Positions 19,568 to 28,292 of a DNA stretch of 64,000 nucleotides are shown in pieces (within the stretch, counting starts at the first letter, position 1; every line of letters begins with the position of its first letter). The notes below the pieces were generated by a model that was given only the letters and a program-made list of their open reading frames with translations, searched no databases and was not told where the DNA came from. The stretch is from Sediminitomix flava (lineage in GTDB: Bacteria; Bacteroidota; Bacteroidia; Cytophagales; Flammeovirgaceae). The stretch spans positions 1,488,001 through 1,552,000 of the forward strand of contig NZ_QGDO01000001.1 of assembly GCF_003149185.1 (NCBI RefSeq). Reading direction: 5' to 3'. The translations under genes were made by a program, and so were the position numbers.

Positions 19568-21793
19568 TTAGTTATTTGATTGAGGTTTAAATTGGGTATT
19601 CTTTTCTGTATTTTGGAGAACCCACTCGGATTGGGCTTCTCTAAATATTGGGTTTTGAAGCATTTCTTCATAAGAGCCTTGCCCCACGATTTTGCCATCT
19701 TGCATAAACAAAATTCGGTCTGAAAGCGAAAATATGAGAGGGTCGTTCGTGATGCACATCATTGTCCAAGGATTTTCTCTATCCATGATTTTCCCTAAAA
19801 CTTTCAGTTTATCATGTTTGCACATATCTTGGAAAATATCATTTAGGATAAGCATCTGAGGACGTTCAGCTATACTTCTCGCGAGCGTAATCCGTTTGGC
19901 TACACCCGCAGAATGGCGTTTTTCTGTTGCCAACATCTGAGAAAGTAATCCTTTCGGTAGTGCATTGACATATTTATCCAGATCAACACATTCTAAAGCC
20001 CAGATCACATCTTGATACGAAACTCTTGTTCGCCCCATACTGATGTTCTCCATGATTGTGCCATCAAAAACATTATCTTCCACTACATTTTTAGATACAT
20101 TATCTCTTAAATGGCTCAAGTTTATATCTCGGACAGATGTGTTATTAATGATAATATTTCCTTCAAAGGAATCAACCATTCCACTGAGTACCTTCGCTAA
20201 GGTATTTTTCCCTGCACCATTATATCCAGCCACTGAAATTCTTTCTCCCGATTTTATGGACAGATTGATATCCTTTAGCACATAGCTTTTAGAATTTGGG
20301 TATTTGTAATTAAGGTTTGAAATTTCATAGAAAGCACCATTCACATCTCCTTTAGGCAAAGAGACTCCTCCTCGTTTTTCAAGAGGGAGATCTGTAACCT
20401 GTCCTATTTTTTCTACGGCAGTAAGCATGTCATAGACAGTATCCGCTCCTGCGACAAGTTTCTCCAGTGCATTTAAGACAAGAATGATAATAATTTCTGT
20501 TGCCACAAACTGCCCTAATGTAATCTTACGCTCAATCACCAACCAACTTCCCACAACTAATAACCCACCTGTGATTAATGTTCGGAAAAGAACCACACTA
20601 AAGAATTGTTGGATGATTTTGGAGAAATATTTTTTCCGATAAAACAGATAATTGTTCACAAAGTTATCCATCCGCTCTACCGAAAGATTTGAGTGTCCTG
20701 CTAATTTGAATACATAAAGCGTTCTTGCTACTTCTTCAAGCCAATGAACTACTTTGTATTTGTATTTTGAGGTTATCAATTTAGCTCTCAAACCTTGTGG
20801 TCCTGTGAATAACAAGAGTATGATTACTCCAGAGATTAGGAAAACAGTGAGTAAAATAAAGGTCGGATGATAGAAAGAGAGTAACATCAAACCAAAAATG
20901 ATTTGCAAAGCTGCACCTGTCATCTCCATAAGAAGTTTTGGCAAACCCTTCTGAATGGTCAGAACATCAAAAAAGCGATTCATCAATTCTGGAGCAGACT
21001 CACCTACCAAAGACTCCATTTTCACCCTAGGCAACCTAAAACTCATTTCAAAAGCAGCCTTTGCAAATAGTCTCCGTTGAAGAAACTCAACCATTGACCT
21101 CTGCATAACTTGCAATACGCCAACCACCAAAGTGGCTATCAGAACCAAAGAAATAAGTAAAATGATGGAATTGAAAACTACCCCTGCTGAAATCAATTCT
21201 ATGACTGCTTGTATACCGACTGGCAATGCCAAACTAATCACAGAGATAAGTACCCCGTAAAACATGATGAGTACAAAATCTTTACTTTCGGACTCAAATA
21301 ATCTGAAAAGGCGAGATACAGGACCTACTACTCTTGTAGTAAGATTGTCATCACTACTGACCAATGGATGCATAGATAATGGAACAGAAAAGAAAATCTG
21401 TCCCTCTTCATTCTTTGCTAAATGGTCAAGTTGATCGGGTTGTACTTTTGTCTTTTTTTCTTCCTTACCGTGATAGCTGTACACCGTAATGTTTTCCTCT
21501 TTCTCATCTCTGAGTAGAACTACAGGAATAAGCGTAGAGGTTTGTAGAAATGCTAAAACAGGGTGATTAGCTTCTAGCAGATAAGCCGTAAATTCATCGG
21601 GGGCGAGATCCTTACGCACTAAGGTCATCTCTATCTTATTCGCTTTATCGTTTAATCCTTCGATAAAGGTTTGCCCATTCTCTCCAAAATTTTGGTTGTC
21701 ACCATATTCATCTTGAAGATTAAATAATTTGTACTTATGCTTGATAAGTAAGGCTAATCGTTTACAAATGGGTATAAATTGGGTTGAATCCAT
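19568..21793 (-). CDS. ABC exporter with degenerate ATPase motifs and an N-terminal C39-like region
   Basis: The 741-residue protein has an N-terminal domain of about 150 residues placed like a C39 peptidase-like domain of type I secretion ABC proteins, with no obvious catalytic Cys. Six transmembrane helices (about 165-440) and a nucleotide-binding domain (about 490-741) follow. Every key ATPase motif is altered. Walker A is GYNGAGKNT (523-531), with Asn530 in place of Ser/Thr. The signature is HSAGV (627-631) instead of LSGGQ. Walker B ends LILND, so Asn651 replaces the Asp and Asp652 the Glu. The H-loop residue is Asn683. The Q-loop Gln also appears lost. I rechecked the codons on the minus strand. 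It leads the operon with hlyD, tolC and a porin. It may be a structural or ATP-binding-only exporter, or one with atypical catalysis. Confidence 0.88.
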   Translation of the reverse strand: MDSTQFIPICKRLALLIKHKYKLFNLQDEYGDNQNFGENGQTFIEGLNDKANKIEMTLVRKDLAPDEFTAYLLEANHPVLAFLQTSTLIPVVLLRDEKEENITVYSYHGKEEKKTKVQPDQLDHLAKNEEGQIFFSVPLSMHPLVSSDDNLTTRVVGPVSRLFRLFESESKDFVLIMFYGVLISVISLALPVGIQAVIELISAGVVFNSIILLISLVLIATLVVGVLQVMQRSMVEFLQRRLFAKAAFEMSFRLPRVKMESLVGESAPELMNRFFDVLTIQKGLPKLLMEMTGAALQIIFGLMLLSFYHPTFILLTVFLISGVIILLLFTGPQGLRAKLITSKYKYKVVHWLEEVARTLYVFKLAGHSNLSVERMDNFVNNYLFYRKKYFSKIIQQFFSVVLFRTLITGGLLVVGSWLVIERKITLGQFVATEIIIILVLNALEKLVAGADTVYDMLTAVEKIGQVTDLPLEKRGGVSLPKGDVNGAFYEISNLNYKYPNSKSYVLKDINLSIKSGERISVAGYNGAGKNTLAKVLSGMVDSFEGNIIINNTSVRDINLSHLRDNVSKNVVEDNVFDGTIMENISMGRTRVSYQDVIWALECVDLDKYVNALPKGLLSQMLATEKRHSAGVAKRITLARSIAERPQMLILNDIFQDMCKHDKLKVLGKIMDRENPWTMMCITNDPLIFSLSDRILFMQDGKIVGQGSYEEMLQNPIFREAQSEWVLQNTEKNTQFKPQSNN

Positions 21794-21834
21794 AGAGTCT
21801 ACTAATGCTCGAAAAAAGAATCACTTCGAGAAAA

Positions 21835-22155
21835 CTAGACTTCTAATTCTGTTACAGGGTCCCAAAACAGCTCTTTAAACTTGAGCACTTTATTCGATTT
21901 CACCTCAATTCCTTCTGCCTCTAGTAACACTTTCATTTGTTCACCGCCAAAATGAGCTGCTCCAGAAAGCATTCCCACTCTATTCACAACTCGATGTGCA
22001 GGAACGTCGGCTTTCATGTTAGACTGATTTAATGCCCAACCTACAACCCTTGCACCTCTTGCTGTTCCTAGATACTTAGCGATGGCTCCGTAAGTTGTCA
22101 CTCTTCCCTCTGGAATAAGTTTTGTTACCTCCCACACCTGTTCAAAGAAGTCCAT
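21835..22155 (-). CDS. Alkyltransferase-like (ATL) protein, MGMT family
   Basis: This 106-residue protein matches the DNA-binding domain of O6-alkylguanine-DNA alkyltransferases: 'IPEGRVTTYGAIAKYLG' (14-30), 'ARVVGWALNQ' (with the arginine finger region) and the active-site segment. The acceptor motif PCHR is PAHR here (residues 52-55), so Cys is replaced by Ala. It cannot accept an alkyl group and is best called an ATL protein. Such proteins bind O6-alkylguanine and flag it for nucleotide excision repair. The gene ends 41 bases before the ABC exporter start, on the same strand, so it may be co-transcribed with it. Confidence 0.88.
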   Translation of the reverse strand: MDFFEQVWEVTKLIPEGRVTTYGAIAKYLGTARGARVVGWALNQSNMKADVPAHRVVNRVGMLSGAAHFGGEQMKVLLEAEGIEVKSNKVLKFKELFWDPVTELEV

Positions 22156-22216
22156 ATTCTCGCTTCCAATTTAAATGATTCTCTTCTCCAAAAAATGAGC
22201 ACTAAAGTCTCAAACA

Positions 22217-23011
22217 TCACCTACGTCTGATAAGTGTTTCTTTGCGAAGTTTCTGTTTATATTTTGTGTTTTCAGTCTTAGATAAATATTTCAATGGTAT
22301 GACTAAAGCAATATTCCATTCTATTAATTTATCATTCCCATCTACACTCCCCAACTCAGAAACATTGTCTAAATAGTCTGTAAATGGATTTATGTATCTG
22401 AATTGTGTATCAATTCCAAAACCGTTCGGTAAAGTGTAAGACAGACCAATGCCAAGAGGTAAGGTAAATGCGTAACGACCGTATTCCTCTTCGTTTTCTG
22501 TTCTAGTCACTTCAACATCTCTTAATTTTATGTTTCTATCACGTAAAATCCGTCCATCACCGAGTTCTCTATAAATATCTCCTATCGGATCATATTTCAT
22601 TCCACCGACACCAACACGAGCGTATGCTTTCAAGGATTTTGTGATAAACTTCTGATAACCCAAAAACAGTTCTGTACTTAATAAGGTAGTTCTTACATTC
22701 GTAAACCTCATCTCTGGACGCACATCCCCTGTAAGAGCATCGGAAGTTCCTGCGGCTATCTGACCATACCATAAGTTAATTCCCCAGTTTAAGTCTTTGT
22801 GAGCATTAAAATTCAGTTCGGCACGAGCTGCACCTTGCCAATCCGAAAAAGTTGGGCTAAGATCTCCTTTGTAACTAATTGCACTTCCTCCAATTTTCAA
22901 GGTTGTTTTAGCTCCTTGTCCGAAAGTCTGTGAGGATAATTGTATAGAAAATAAAATAAATAAGGTTATTACTAATCTCTTCATCATCTGTTGATTGGCA
23001 ATATTTTTCAT
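22217..23011 (-). CDS. Putative outer-membrane beta-barrel protein
   Basis: This protein of about 264 residues has an N-terminal signal peptide. Starts at residue 1, 9 or 10 (the latter 'MMKRLVITLF') are all possible; I cannot decide between them. The mature part has alternating strands ('YGRYAFTLPLGIGLSYTLPN', 'FGIDTQFRYINPFTDYLD'), and a short basic tail ending 'KQKLRKETLIRRR' follows the last strand. It resembles small eight-stranded OMP_b-brl proteins of Bacteroidota. It is probably a single gene. Function unknown. Confidence 0.7.
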   Translation of the reverse strand: MKNIANQQMMKRLVITLFILFSIQLSSQTFGQGAKTTLKIGGSAISYKGDLSPTFSDWQGAARAELNFNAHKDLNWGINLWYGQIAAGTSDALTGDVRPEMRFTNVRTTLLSTELFLGYQKFITKSLKAYARVGVGGMKYDPIGDIYRELGDGRILRDRNIKLRDVEVTRTENEEEYGRYAFTLPLGIGLSYTLPNGFGIDTQFRYINPFTDYLDNVSELGSVDGNDKLIEWNIALVIPLKYLSKTENTKYKQKLRKETLIRRR

Positions 23012-23278
23012 TCAGAATAAGATAAAAAAACGCTAGCGGCTTCTTATCCTAATTTAGTACGAAATATACATTGAAATAACGCATATATTTAGATGGTATT
23101 ACAAAAAAGCATACCTCTATTAATAATTCATAAAGTGTTTTGCTTACAATTTTCCATTCTTTATATTGTCTTCATAAAACACTACATTTTTTTGAGACGA
23201 TACAAAAATCGCAATCTCAGAATTTAATTTTTTAAGTTTCAATGATTGCACTTTATGAACATTCTAACACTACCCTCC

Positions 23279-23578
23279 ATGAGTGAACAACATAATTACT
23301 TTCTGATCACATCCTTAAGAGGACAATGTATGTTAAAACTTGATCATAATATGAAAGGATTACAAAAAAGAGATGGTAAAATCTCTAATCCTAGAAATTA
23401 TGCGCAAAATGTTTTATCTGATGCATCCGTTCAAAGAGACAAAAATGTCATGGTTTACATGACTAATGTTAATCCTAATGACAAATATGTTAAGGGTTGG
23501 CGATTTGATGTAGAACACGACCTTCTATATCCAATTTCGTCCTTTGAATGGCAAAGTATTTGGAACAATCATTCTTAA
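23279..23578 (+). CDS. Small hypothetical protein, no recognised family
   Basis: The open frame begins with a TTG at 23246. ATG codons follow at 23255 and 23279, and I use 23279 (99 aa, 'MSEQHNYFLITSLRG') as the most soluble-looking start, with low certainty. The protein has no signal peptide or transmembrane segment and mixes charged and aromatic residues ('VKGWRFDVEHDLLYPISSF'). It is isolated between divergent and convergent genes and ends just before a bidirectional terminator, which supports a real transcript. I do not recognise it. Confidence 0.5.
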   Translation: MSEQHNYFLITSLRGQCMLKLDHNMKGLQKRDGKISNPRNYAQNVLSDASVQRDKNVMVYMTNVNPNDKYVKGWRFDVEHDLLYPISSFEWQSIWNNHS

Positions 23579-23583
23579 AAAAG

Positions 23584-23620
23584 TAAAGCGGCTGATGTAT
23601 CTTACACCAGCCGCTTTATT
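23584..23620. terminator. Bidirectional intrinsic terminator
   Basis: AAAGCGGCTG (23585-23594) pairs with CAGCCGCTTT (23608-23617), followed by a T-rich run. It lies between the small plus-strand ORF and ftsY on the minus strand. Confidence 0.88.
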
Positions 23621-23639
23621 TTTCTTTCTTGAGAGAAAA

Positions 23640-24629
23640 TTACTTTTCTGTAGCTTCTCCTCCCTTAAACAGTGAATCGACAAAAGCTGCTTTATTAAAA
23701 GCTTGTAGGTGATCTACGCCTTCGCCCACACCAATATATTTTACAGGAATTTTAAACTCATCTGAAATTCCGATGACAACCCCACCTTTTGCTGTTCCAT
23801 CAAGTTTAGTAATTGCCAAAGAAGTAACTTCTGTAGCTTTCGTAAACTCTCTCGCTTGGATTACTGCATTTTGCCCAGTACTTCCATCCAACACAAGCAT
23901 TACCTCATGAGGTGCATCTGGAATTACTTTTGTCATCACACGACGAATCTTAGACAATTCGTTCATTAAGTTGACTTTTGTATGCAAACGACCTGCAGTA
24001 TCAATAATGATAATATCTGCATCAGCCTCTACTCCTCTCTTCACAGCTTCAAAAGCCACTGCTGAAGGGTCTGTATTCATTCCTTTAGCTACAACTTCTA
24101 CGCCTGTGCGTTCACCCCACATCTTCAACTGATCTACAGCTGCAGCTCTGAAGGTATCACCTGCTCCAAGAACAACTTTTTTACCATTTGCCTTGAACTT
24201 CGCAGAAAGTTTACCGATTGTAGTTGTTTTACCAACACCATTTACACCAACAACCATCAAAACATATGGTTTTTTCCCTTCAGGGATATCAAAACCTTCC
24301 ACATCTTCCGATTGATTTTCTGCCATCAATGCAGCAATCTCTTCTCGCAAGATTTGATTAAGTTCTTCGGTATTGAGGTACTTGTCTTTTTCTACACGAG
24401 CCTCGATACGCTCAATCACTTTCAAAGTTGTATCAACTCCTACGTCTGAGGTTACAAGAATCTCTTCTAGATTATCTAGTACATCATCGTCTACTTTAGA
24501 CTTACCAGCAACAGCCTTACTTAACTTATCGAAGAAAGATCCTCTAGTTTTTTCTAGCCCTTTATCTAAATCTTGTTTCTCTTCTTGAGAAATTTCTTTG
24601 CCCTTAAATAACTTCTTAAAAAAGCCCAT
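23640..24629 (-). CDS. ftsY: Signal recognition particle receptor FtsY
   Basis: This 329-residue SRP GTPase docks ribosome-SRP complexes at the inner membrane for co-translational targeting. The N-terminus is short and charged, without the long acidic A-domain of E. coli. The N domain is about 28-100 and the NG GTPase domain about 110-325. Visible motifs are G1 GVNGVGKTTT, 'DTFRAAAVDQL', DTAGRLH and the specificity motif TKLDGTAKGG. It follows the rpmB-rpmG-DUF4295 block on the same strand, but a hairpin at 24832-24864 separates them, so it likely has its own promoter in the 265-bp gap. Confidence 0.97.
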   Translation of the reverse strand: MGFFKKLFKGKEISQEEKQDLDKGLEKTRGSFFDKLSKAVAGKSKVDDDVLDNLEEILVTSDVGVDTTLKVIERIEARVEKDKYLNTEELNQILREEIAALMAENQSEDVEGFDIPEGKKPYVLMVVGVNGVGKTTTIGKLSAKFKANGKKVVLGAGDTFRAAAVDQLKMWGERTGVEVVAKGMNTDPSAVAFEAVKRGVEADADIIIIDTAGRLHTKVNLMNELSKIRRVMTKVIPDAPHEVMLVLDGSTGQNAVIQAREFTKATEVTSLAITKLDGTAKGGVVIGISDEFKIPVKYIGVGEGVDHLQAFNKAAFVDSLFKGGEATEK

Positions 24630-24831
24630 TTCTTTAAAATTTAGAGACGACGAATGAATACTGATTTATTGACTACGCAGAAAATAAGAAAGATCCAACT
24701 TCACAGATATTCAAGAAATACCTACAGTGCAATCATCCTGTCGTATTACAAACTCAATTGGTAGCAAATTAATTGATCTTATCTAATACAAGAACGAATT
24801 TATTGCTTTTTTTTGCTCGCTTGCTTTAAAC

Positions 24832-24864
24832 ATAAAAAAAACCCCACTTATTGAGTAGGGTTTA
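24832..24864 (-). terminator. Terminator after the rpmB-rpmG-DUF4295 block
   Basis: On the minus strand, a stem of AAACCC and GGGTTT (with extra inner pairs and one mismatch) is followed by an eight-T run, 30 bases after the DUF4295 stop. Confidence 0.75.
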
Positions 24865-24893
24865 AGTCAGTGAATAATATCTCTGAGAGTATA

Positions 24894-25046
24894 TTATTTC
24901 GCCAAGACCGCTTTAACTTGGTCTTCTGGTACGATTTCTTCTTTGAAAGAATAAGCTCCAGTTTTTGGTGAGCGAACTGCTTTGATCACTTTAGCAAACT
25001 TTACACCACCTTCTTTCTTCAGAGTTGCAACTACTTTCTTAGCCAT
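24894..25046 (-). CDS. DUF4295 small protein
   Basis: A 50-residue protein runs from the ATG at 25046 to the TAA at 24894. It reads 'MAKKVVATLKKEGGVKFAKV', then 'KAVRSPKTGAYSFKEEIV', then a short 'PEDQVKAVLAK' tail. It is a lysine-rich protein of the DUF4295 family, found next to rpmG in Bacteroidota. From its position and charge it may associate with the ribosome, but that is not shown. It begins 2 bases after the rpmG stop and shares its transcript. Confidence 0.9.
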   Translation of the reverse strand: MAKKVVATLKKEGGVKFAKVIKAVRSPKTGAYSFKEEIVPEDQVKAVLAK

Positions 25047-25048
25047 AA

Positions 25049-25231
25049 TTACTTAATTTCTCTGTGAACTGTATATTTCTTTAAAACTGGATTGAACTTT
25101 TTAAGCTCCAATCTTTCAGGATGATTTTTTCTGTTCTTCGTAGTGATATATCTAGAAGTACCAGGCATTCCTGTTGCTTTGTGCTCAGTGCACTCAAGAA
25201 TTACTTGAACTCTATTTCCTTTTTTTGCCAT
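25049..25231 (-). CDS. rpmG: 50S ribosomal protein L33
   Basis: This 60-residue protein has the L33 pattern '[20 protein letters not shown]' and '[19 protein letters not shown]', ending 'KYTVHREIK'. It keeps the single Cys of 'LECTEH' but not the later Cys pair of the zinc-binding C+ form. It is a structural protein of the large subunit near the E site. It lies between rpmB (76-bp gap) and the DUF4295 gene (2-bp gap). Confidence 0.97.
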   Translation of the reverse strand: MAKKGNRVQVILECTEHKATGMPGTSRYITTKNRKNHPERLELKKFNPVLKKYTVHREIK

Positions 25232-25307
25232 GACAAAAATAGAAGTTGTTGGACCTTAAGGACAGCTTCCCCGCTGTCGGTCAGAGCCGTGAATACTTTT
25301 TAATTAA

Positions 25308-25547
25308 TTAAACAAGAACGTTTCCGTTTTTGCGTGCTTTGTTCAACACTGCACTGATTCCGTGCTTGTTGATAGTTCTAAGAGCCGTTGTAGAAACCTT
25401 TAGAGTGATAAATTTATCCTCTTCAGGAATATAAAACTTCTTTGTGTGAAGATTTGGGTAAAATCTTCTTTTTGTTTTATTGTTGGCATGAGAAACGTTG
25501 TTACCAACTCTAGCTCTCTTACCTGTTATATCGCAAACTTTAGACAT
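25308..25547 (-). CDS. rpmB: 50S ribosomal protein L28
   Basis: This 79-residue protein starts 'MSKVCDITGKRARVGNNVSH' and contains 'NKTKRRFYPNLHTKKFYIPE' and 'TTALRTINKHGI', the classic L28 pattern. It is the first gene of the rpmB-rpmG-DUF4295 block. An element CAAATATC just upstream (GATATTTG on the minus strand, about 25576-25583) is one base from the -7 consensus and may be its promoter. Confidence 0.97.
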   Translation of the reverse strand: MSKVCDITGKRARVGNNVSHANNKTKRRFYPNLHTKKFYIPEEDKFITLKVSTTALRTINKHGISAVLNKARKNGNVLV

Positions 25548-25693
25548 TTTAATATCAGTTTTAATATCGAGTGTGCAAATATCTGAAAATTAAGAGAAAA
25601 TCCCAAAATCTCTTTTCAGATTTTGAACGAAATCTCCCCTTAATACTGGAAGCTCAGCATTTCTACACAAACAGAAGTCGAGAATATTTTACG

Positions 25694-25731
25694 TAAAAAA
25701 ACCCTCTAAATCGCATCTTGTTTAGAAGGTT
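25694..25731 (-). terminator. Terminator of the tRNA-Thr array
   Basis: On the minus strand AACCTTCTAAA pairs with TTTAGAGGGTT (one T-G wobble) around a 10-nt loop and is followed by seven T. It lies 7 bases beyond the last tRNA. Confidence 0.85.
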
Positions 25732-25737
25732 CTTTTG

Positions 25738-25810
<73 letters not shown>

Positions 25811-25842
25811 TTTTCGTTGTACAACTATAAGATCTTATTTGG

Positions 25843-25915
<73 letters not shown>

Positions 25916-25948
25916 TTTTCAATTGTACAACTATAAGATCTTATTTGG

Positions 25949-26021
<73 letters not shown>

Positions 26022-26051
26022 TTTTCATTGTACAACTAAGATCTTATTTGG

Positions 26052-26124
<73 letters not shown>

Positions 26125-26152
26125 TTTTCGTTGTACAACTAAGATCTTTTGG

Positions 26153-26225
<73 letters not shown>

Positions 26226-26253
26226 TTTTCGTTGTACAACTAAGATCTTTTGG

Positions 26254-26326
<73 letters not shown>

Positions 26327-26354
26327 TTTTCGTTGTACAACTAAGATCTTTTGG

Positions 26355-26427
<73 letters not shown>

Positions 26428-26456
26428 TTTTTTCTTCTGTTTTTCAGAAAAGCGAT

Positions 26457-26487
26457 GCAAATATAGTACTATTTTCAGTGAATGCAA
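26457..26487 (-). promoter_or_regulatory. Promoter of the tRNA-Thr array
   Basis: On the minus strand ATTG (26484-26487), a 19-bp spacer and a perfect -7 TATATTTG (26457-26464) match the Bacteroidota consensus. No similar element lies in the tRNA spacers, so one transcript likely covers all seven genes. Confidence 0.75.
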
Positions 26488-26628
26488 TACACTAGCATAA
26501 AAAAGAATACTTTTTTCAATAATAATTTATCAAGATGATTTATTAACACACCAAGCTATATTTTTAGAATAATATTTTACTATTTTCGTCGGTTTAATTA
26601 TTCTCAACTTGCACTTTCATTCTAAGAA

Positions 26629-27321
26629 ATGTCCATAAAAAAGTTCCTTCGAAAGAACCAAAAGTCACTTCTCAGTATGTTACTTTTTAGTATCATCCCG
26701 ATAGTGAGCAGTTCATTCCTTAGCTATTTTATTTACACACAAGAGACCTTATTTGAGAGCTTCACTCTTTTTAACTGGTTCCTTTTCTATCTAGGGACAG
26801 TATTCACAATGGGTCTGGCCCTTACTCCTACTACAGTTATTGCAATTCTTAGTGGATATTTACTTGGAGCTTTTAGTATTATAGGAATAATACCATCCTA
26901 TTTACTAGCATGCATTTTAGCTTTTTACTTGGCTAAACTGATTGATAGAGGAAATTTCACTACATCTCTAAAGGAATTTAAAGGAGCAAAAGAGTTATTG
27001 GATAATCTAAAAAATGATGAATTGAAGGTTGTCATATTCAGTAAAATGTCTCCTATTTTGCCATTTGCTGTAAGTAATTTTTTGCTTTCAATAGGAGGCG
27101 TTTCATTGGCTAATTATGTTCTAGGTTGCCTGATTGGAATGTTACCTCGAACACTTATTAGTATTTGGATTGGTTCCGAAGCAAAAAATATTCAACATGT
27201 TTTAGAAAGTGGAAGCGGAATGGAAGTCAAAATGATCATTAGTATTCTCATTTTACTGTCTGTCATCGGTCTTTTCAGAGTGGTTCAGAAAGCTATAAAT
27301 AAAAATAGGCTTGCTCCATAA
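26629..27321 (+). CDS. TVP38/TMEM64-family (VTT domain) membrane protein
   Basis: This 230-residue inner-membrane protein has about five to six hydrophobic segments and the VTT (SNARE-associated, DedA-like) signature: 'SGYLLGAFSIIG' (about 75-86), 'KMSPILPFAVSNFLLSIGGV' (about 143-162) and 'YVLGCLIGMLPRTLISIWIG'. DedA/VTT proteins are linked to lipid scrambling or undecaprenyl-phosphate recycling in other bacteria; the role of this one is open. The Arg of the family's F-R-P motif is replaced (KMSP). Its stop codon sits inside the terminator hairpin at 27304-27340. Confidence 0.85.
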   Translation: MSIKKFLRKNQKSLLSMLLFSIIPIVSSSFLSYFIYTQETLFESFTLFNWFLFYLGTVFTMGLALTPTTVIAILSGYLLGAFSIIGIIPSYLLACILAFYLAKLIDRGNFTTSLKEFKGAKELLDNLKNDELKVVIFSKMSPILPFAVSNFLLSIGGVSLANYVLGCLIGMLPRTLISIWIGSEAKNIQHVLESGSGMEVKMIISILILLSVIGLFRVVQKAINKNRLAP

Positions 27322-27340
27322 ACTGAAACAAGCCTAATTA
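27304..27340. terminator. Terminator hairpin overlapping the VTT gene end
   Basis: TAGGCTTG (27306-27313) pairs with CAAGCCTA (27329-27336) and AAT/ATT extensions. The left arm lies within the last codons of the VTT gene. It can also serve the convergent FecR-like gene. Confidence 0.75.
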
Positions 27341-27357
27341 TTTCGATATTTTCGATC

Positions 27358-28227
27358 TTACTTTTCTAAGCCTAAACGACCTCTATAGTTCTTATATAAC
27401 TGTTCTGCGATCTCTCCTCCCTCTGAAACGGCTTTAACATACGATTCTGTTGCGTTACATAACAAACCATGCTCTTCATACATTTGAGCCTGTAGAAGCA
27501 ATGCCATTTCGCCATCTTGTCCCTCAATAACTGAAAGTTCTTCTTCCAATTGTTCGTGCTCTTTAGAACTAAGTCTAGTCAGCATAAAAGTCTCAGGCTT
27601 AACTCCATCAACCCCTAGAGGTACTATTTCATAAAGTACATTTCTCTCTTTTCCCAAACCTACTTCATCTAGGTTTATAGTAAGGCTATTCGCACTTACT
27701 TCTTTCTCTAAAAGAACTTTACGTTTAGTGCTTCTAAAAATCACCTTGTAAGCGTCATAGCTATTTTCTTTAGCTTCCCAACGCAGTACGACATCAGACA
27801 ACACTCTAGTCCTTTTCCCTGCCAAAGGATGAACCTCTCCAATCCCTCGGCTTACAGAACCATACTTTGCTTTTTTAGAATTCACATTACTTTTACTTCC
27901 TGTCAATTCACTTAGAAGCAAAGCAGCGTATTTATCGGTTACACTTTTCTGTTTAGTATCTATTTTTTTAGTTAGATCACTTATTGAAAACTTCCCGCTA
28001 TTCTTTAATTCTATTGTTCTTCCAGAGTTATGAACAAGACCTAAGTAAGAATTTTCTTTTAATTCTAAATTCCCTTTTAGTTTCAATTTTGATCCAACAA
28101 ATACTTTCTTTCCATCAAAAGTAACATCTCCTTTTTTTCCTAAGATCATAAAGGAGTAATCTTGGGCTGTAGCAACAAAATATATTAGACTAAGGAGTAA
28201 TGTAAAAGTCAGTTTTAGTATTTTCAT
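27358..28227 (-). CDS. FecR-like periplasmic protein
   Basis: This 289-residue exported protein has a signal peptide (about 1-21, ending 'VATAQ') and a FecR-like beta domain (about 25-85: 'GKKGDVTFDGKKVFVGSKLK', then 'NSGRTIELKNSGKFSISDL'). A linker, a fibronectin-like region ('VLRWEAKENSYDAYKVIF', about 148-165) and a C-terminal helical, TPR-like stretch ('ALLLQAQMYEEHGLLCNATE') follow. It lacks the N-terminal helix of true anti-sigma FecR. It lies 65 bases after the CHASE2 gene on the same strand. FecR-like and CHASE2 genes often neighbour each other in bacteria, so a periplasmic sensing pair is likely. Confidence 0.75.
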   Translation of the reverse strand: MKILKLTFTLLLSLIYFVATAQDYSFMILGKKGDVTFDGKKVFVGSKLKLKGNLELKENSYLGLVHNSGRTIELKNSGKFSISDLTKKIDTKQKSVTDKYAALLLSELTGSKSNVNSKKAKYGSVSRGIGEVHPLAGKRTRVLSDVVLRWEAKENSYDAYKVIFRSTKRKVLLEKEVSANSLTINLDEVGLGKERNVLYEIVPLGVDGVKPETFMLTRLSSKEHEQLEEELSVIEGQDGEMALLLQAQMYEEHGLLCNATESYVKAVSEGGEIAEQLYKNYRGRLGLEK

Positions 28228-28292
28228 TTTTTGATTGGTTACTTACAATTGCAGTATTAACAACGAAAAAAATATTTATAAGGTTATACTGT

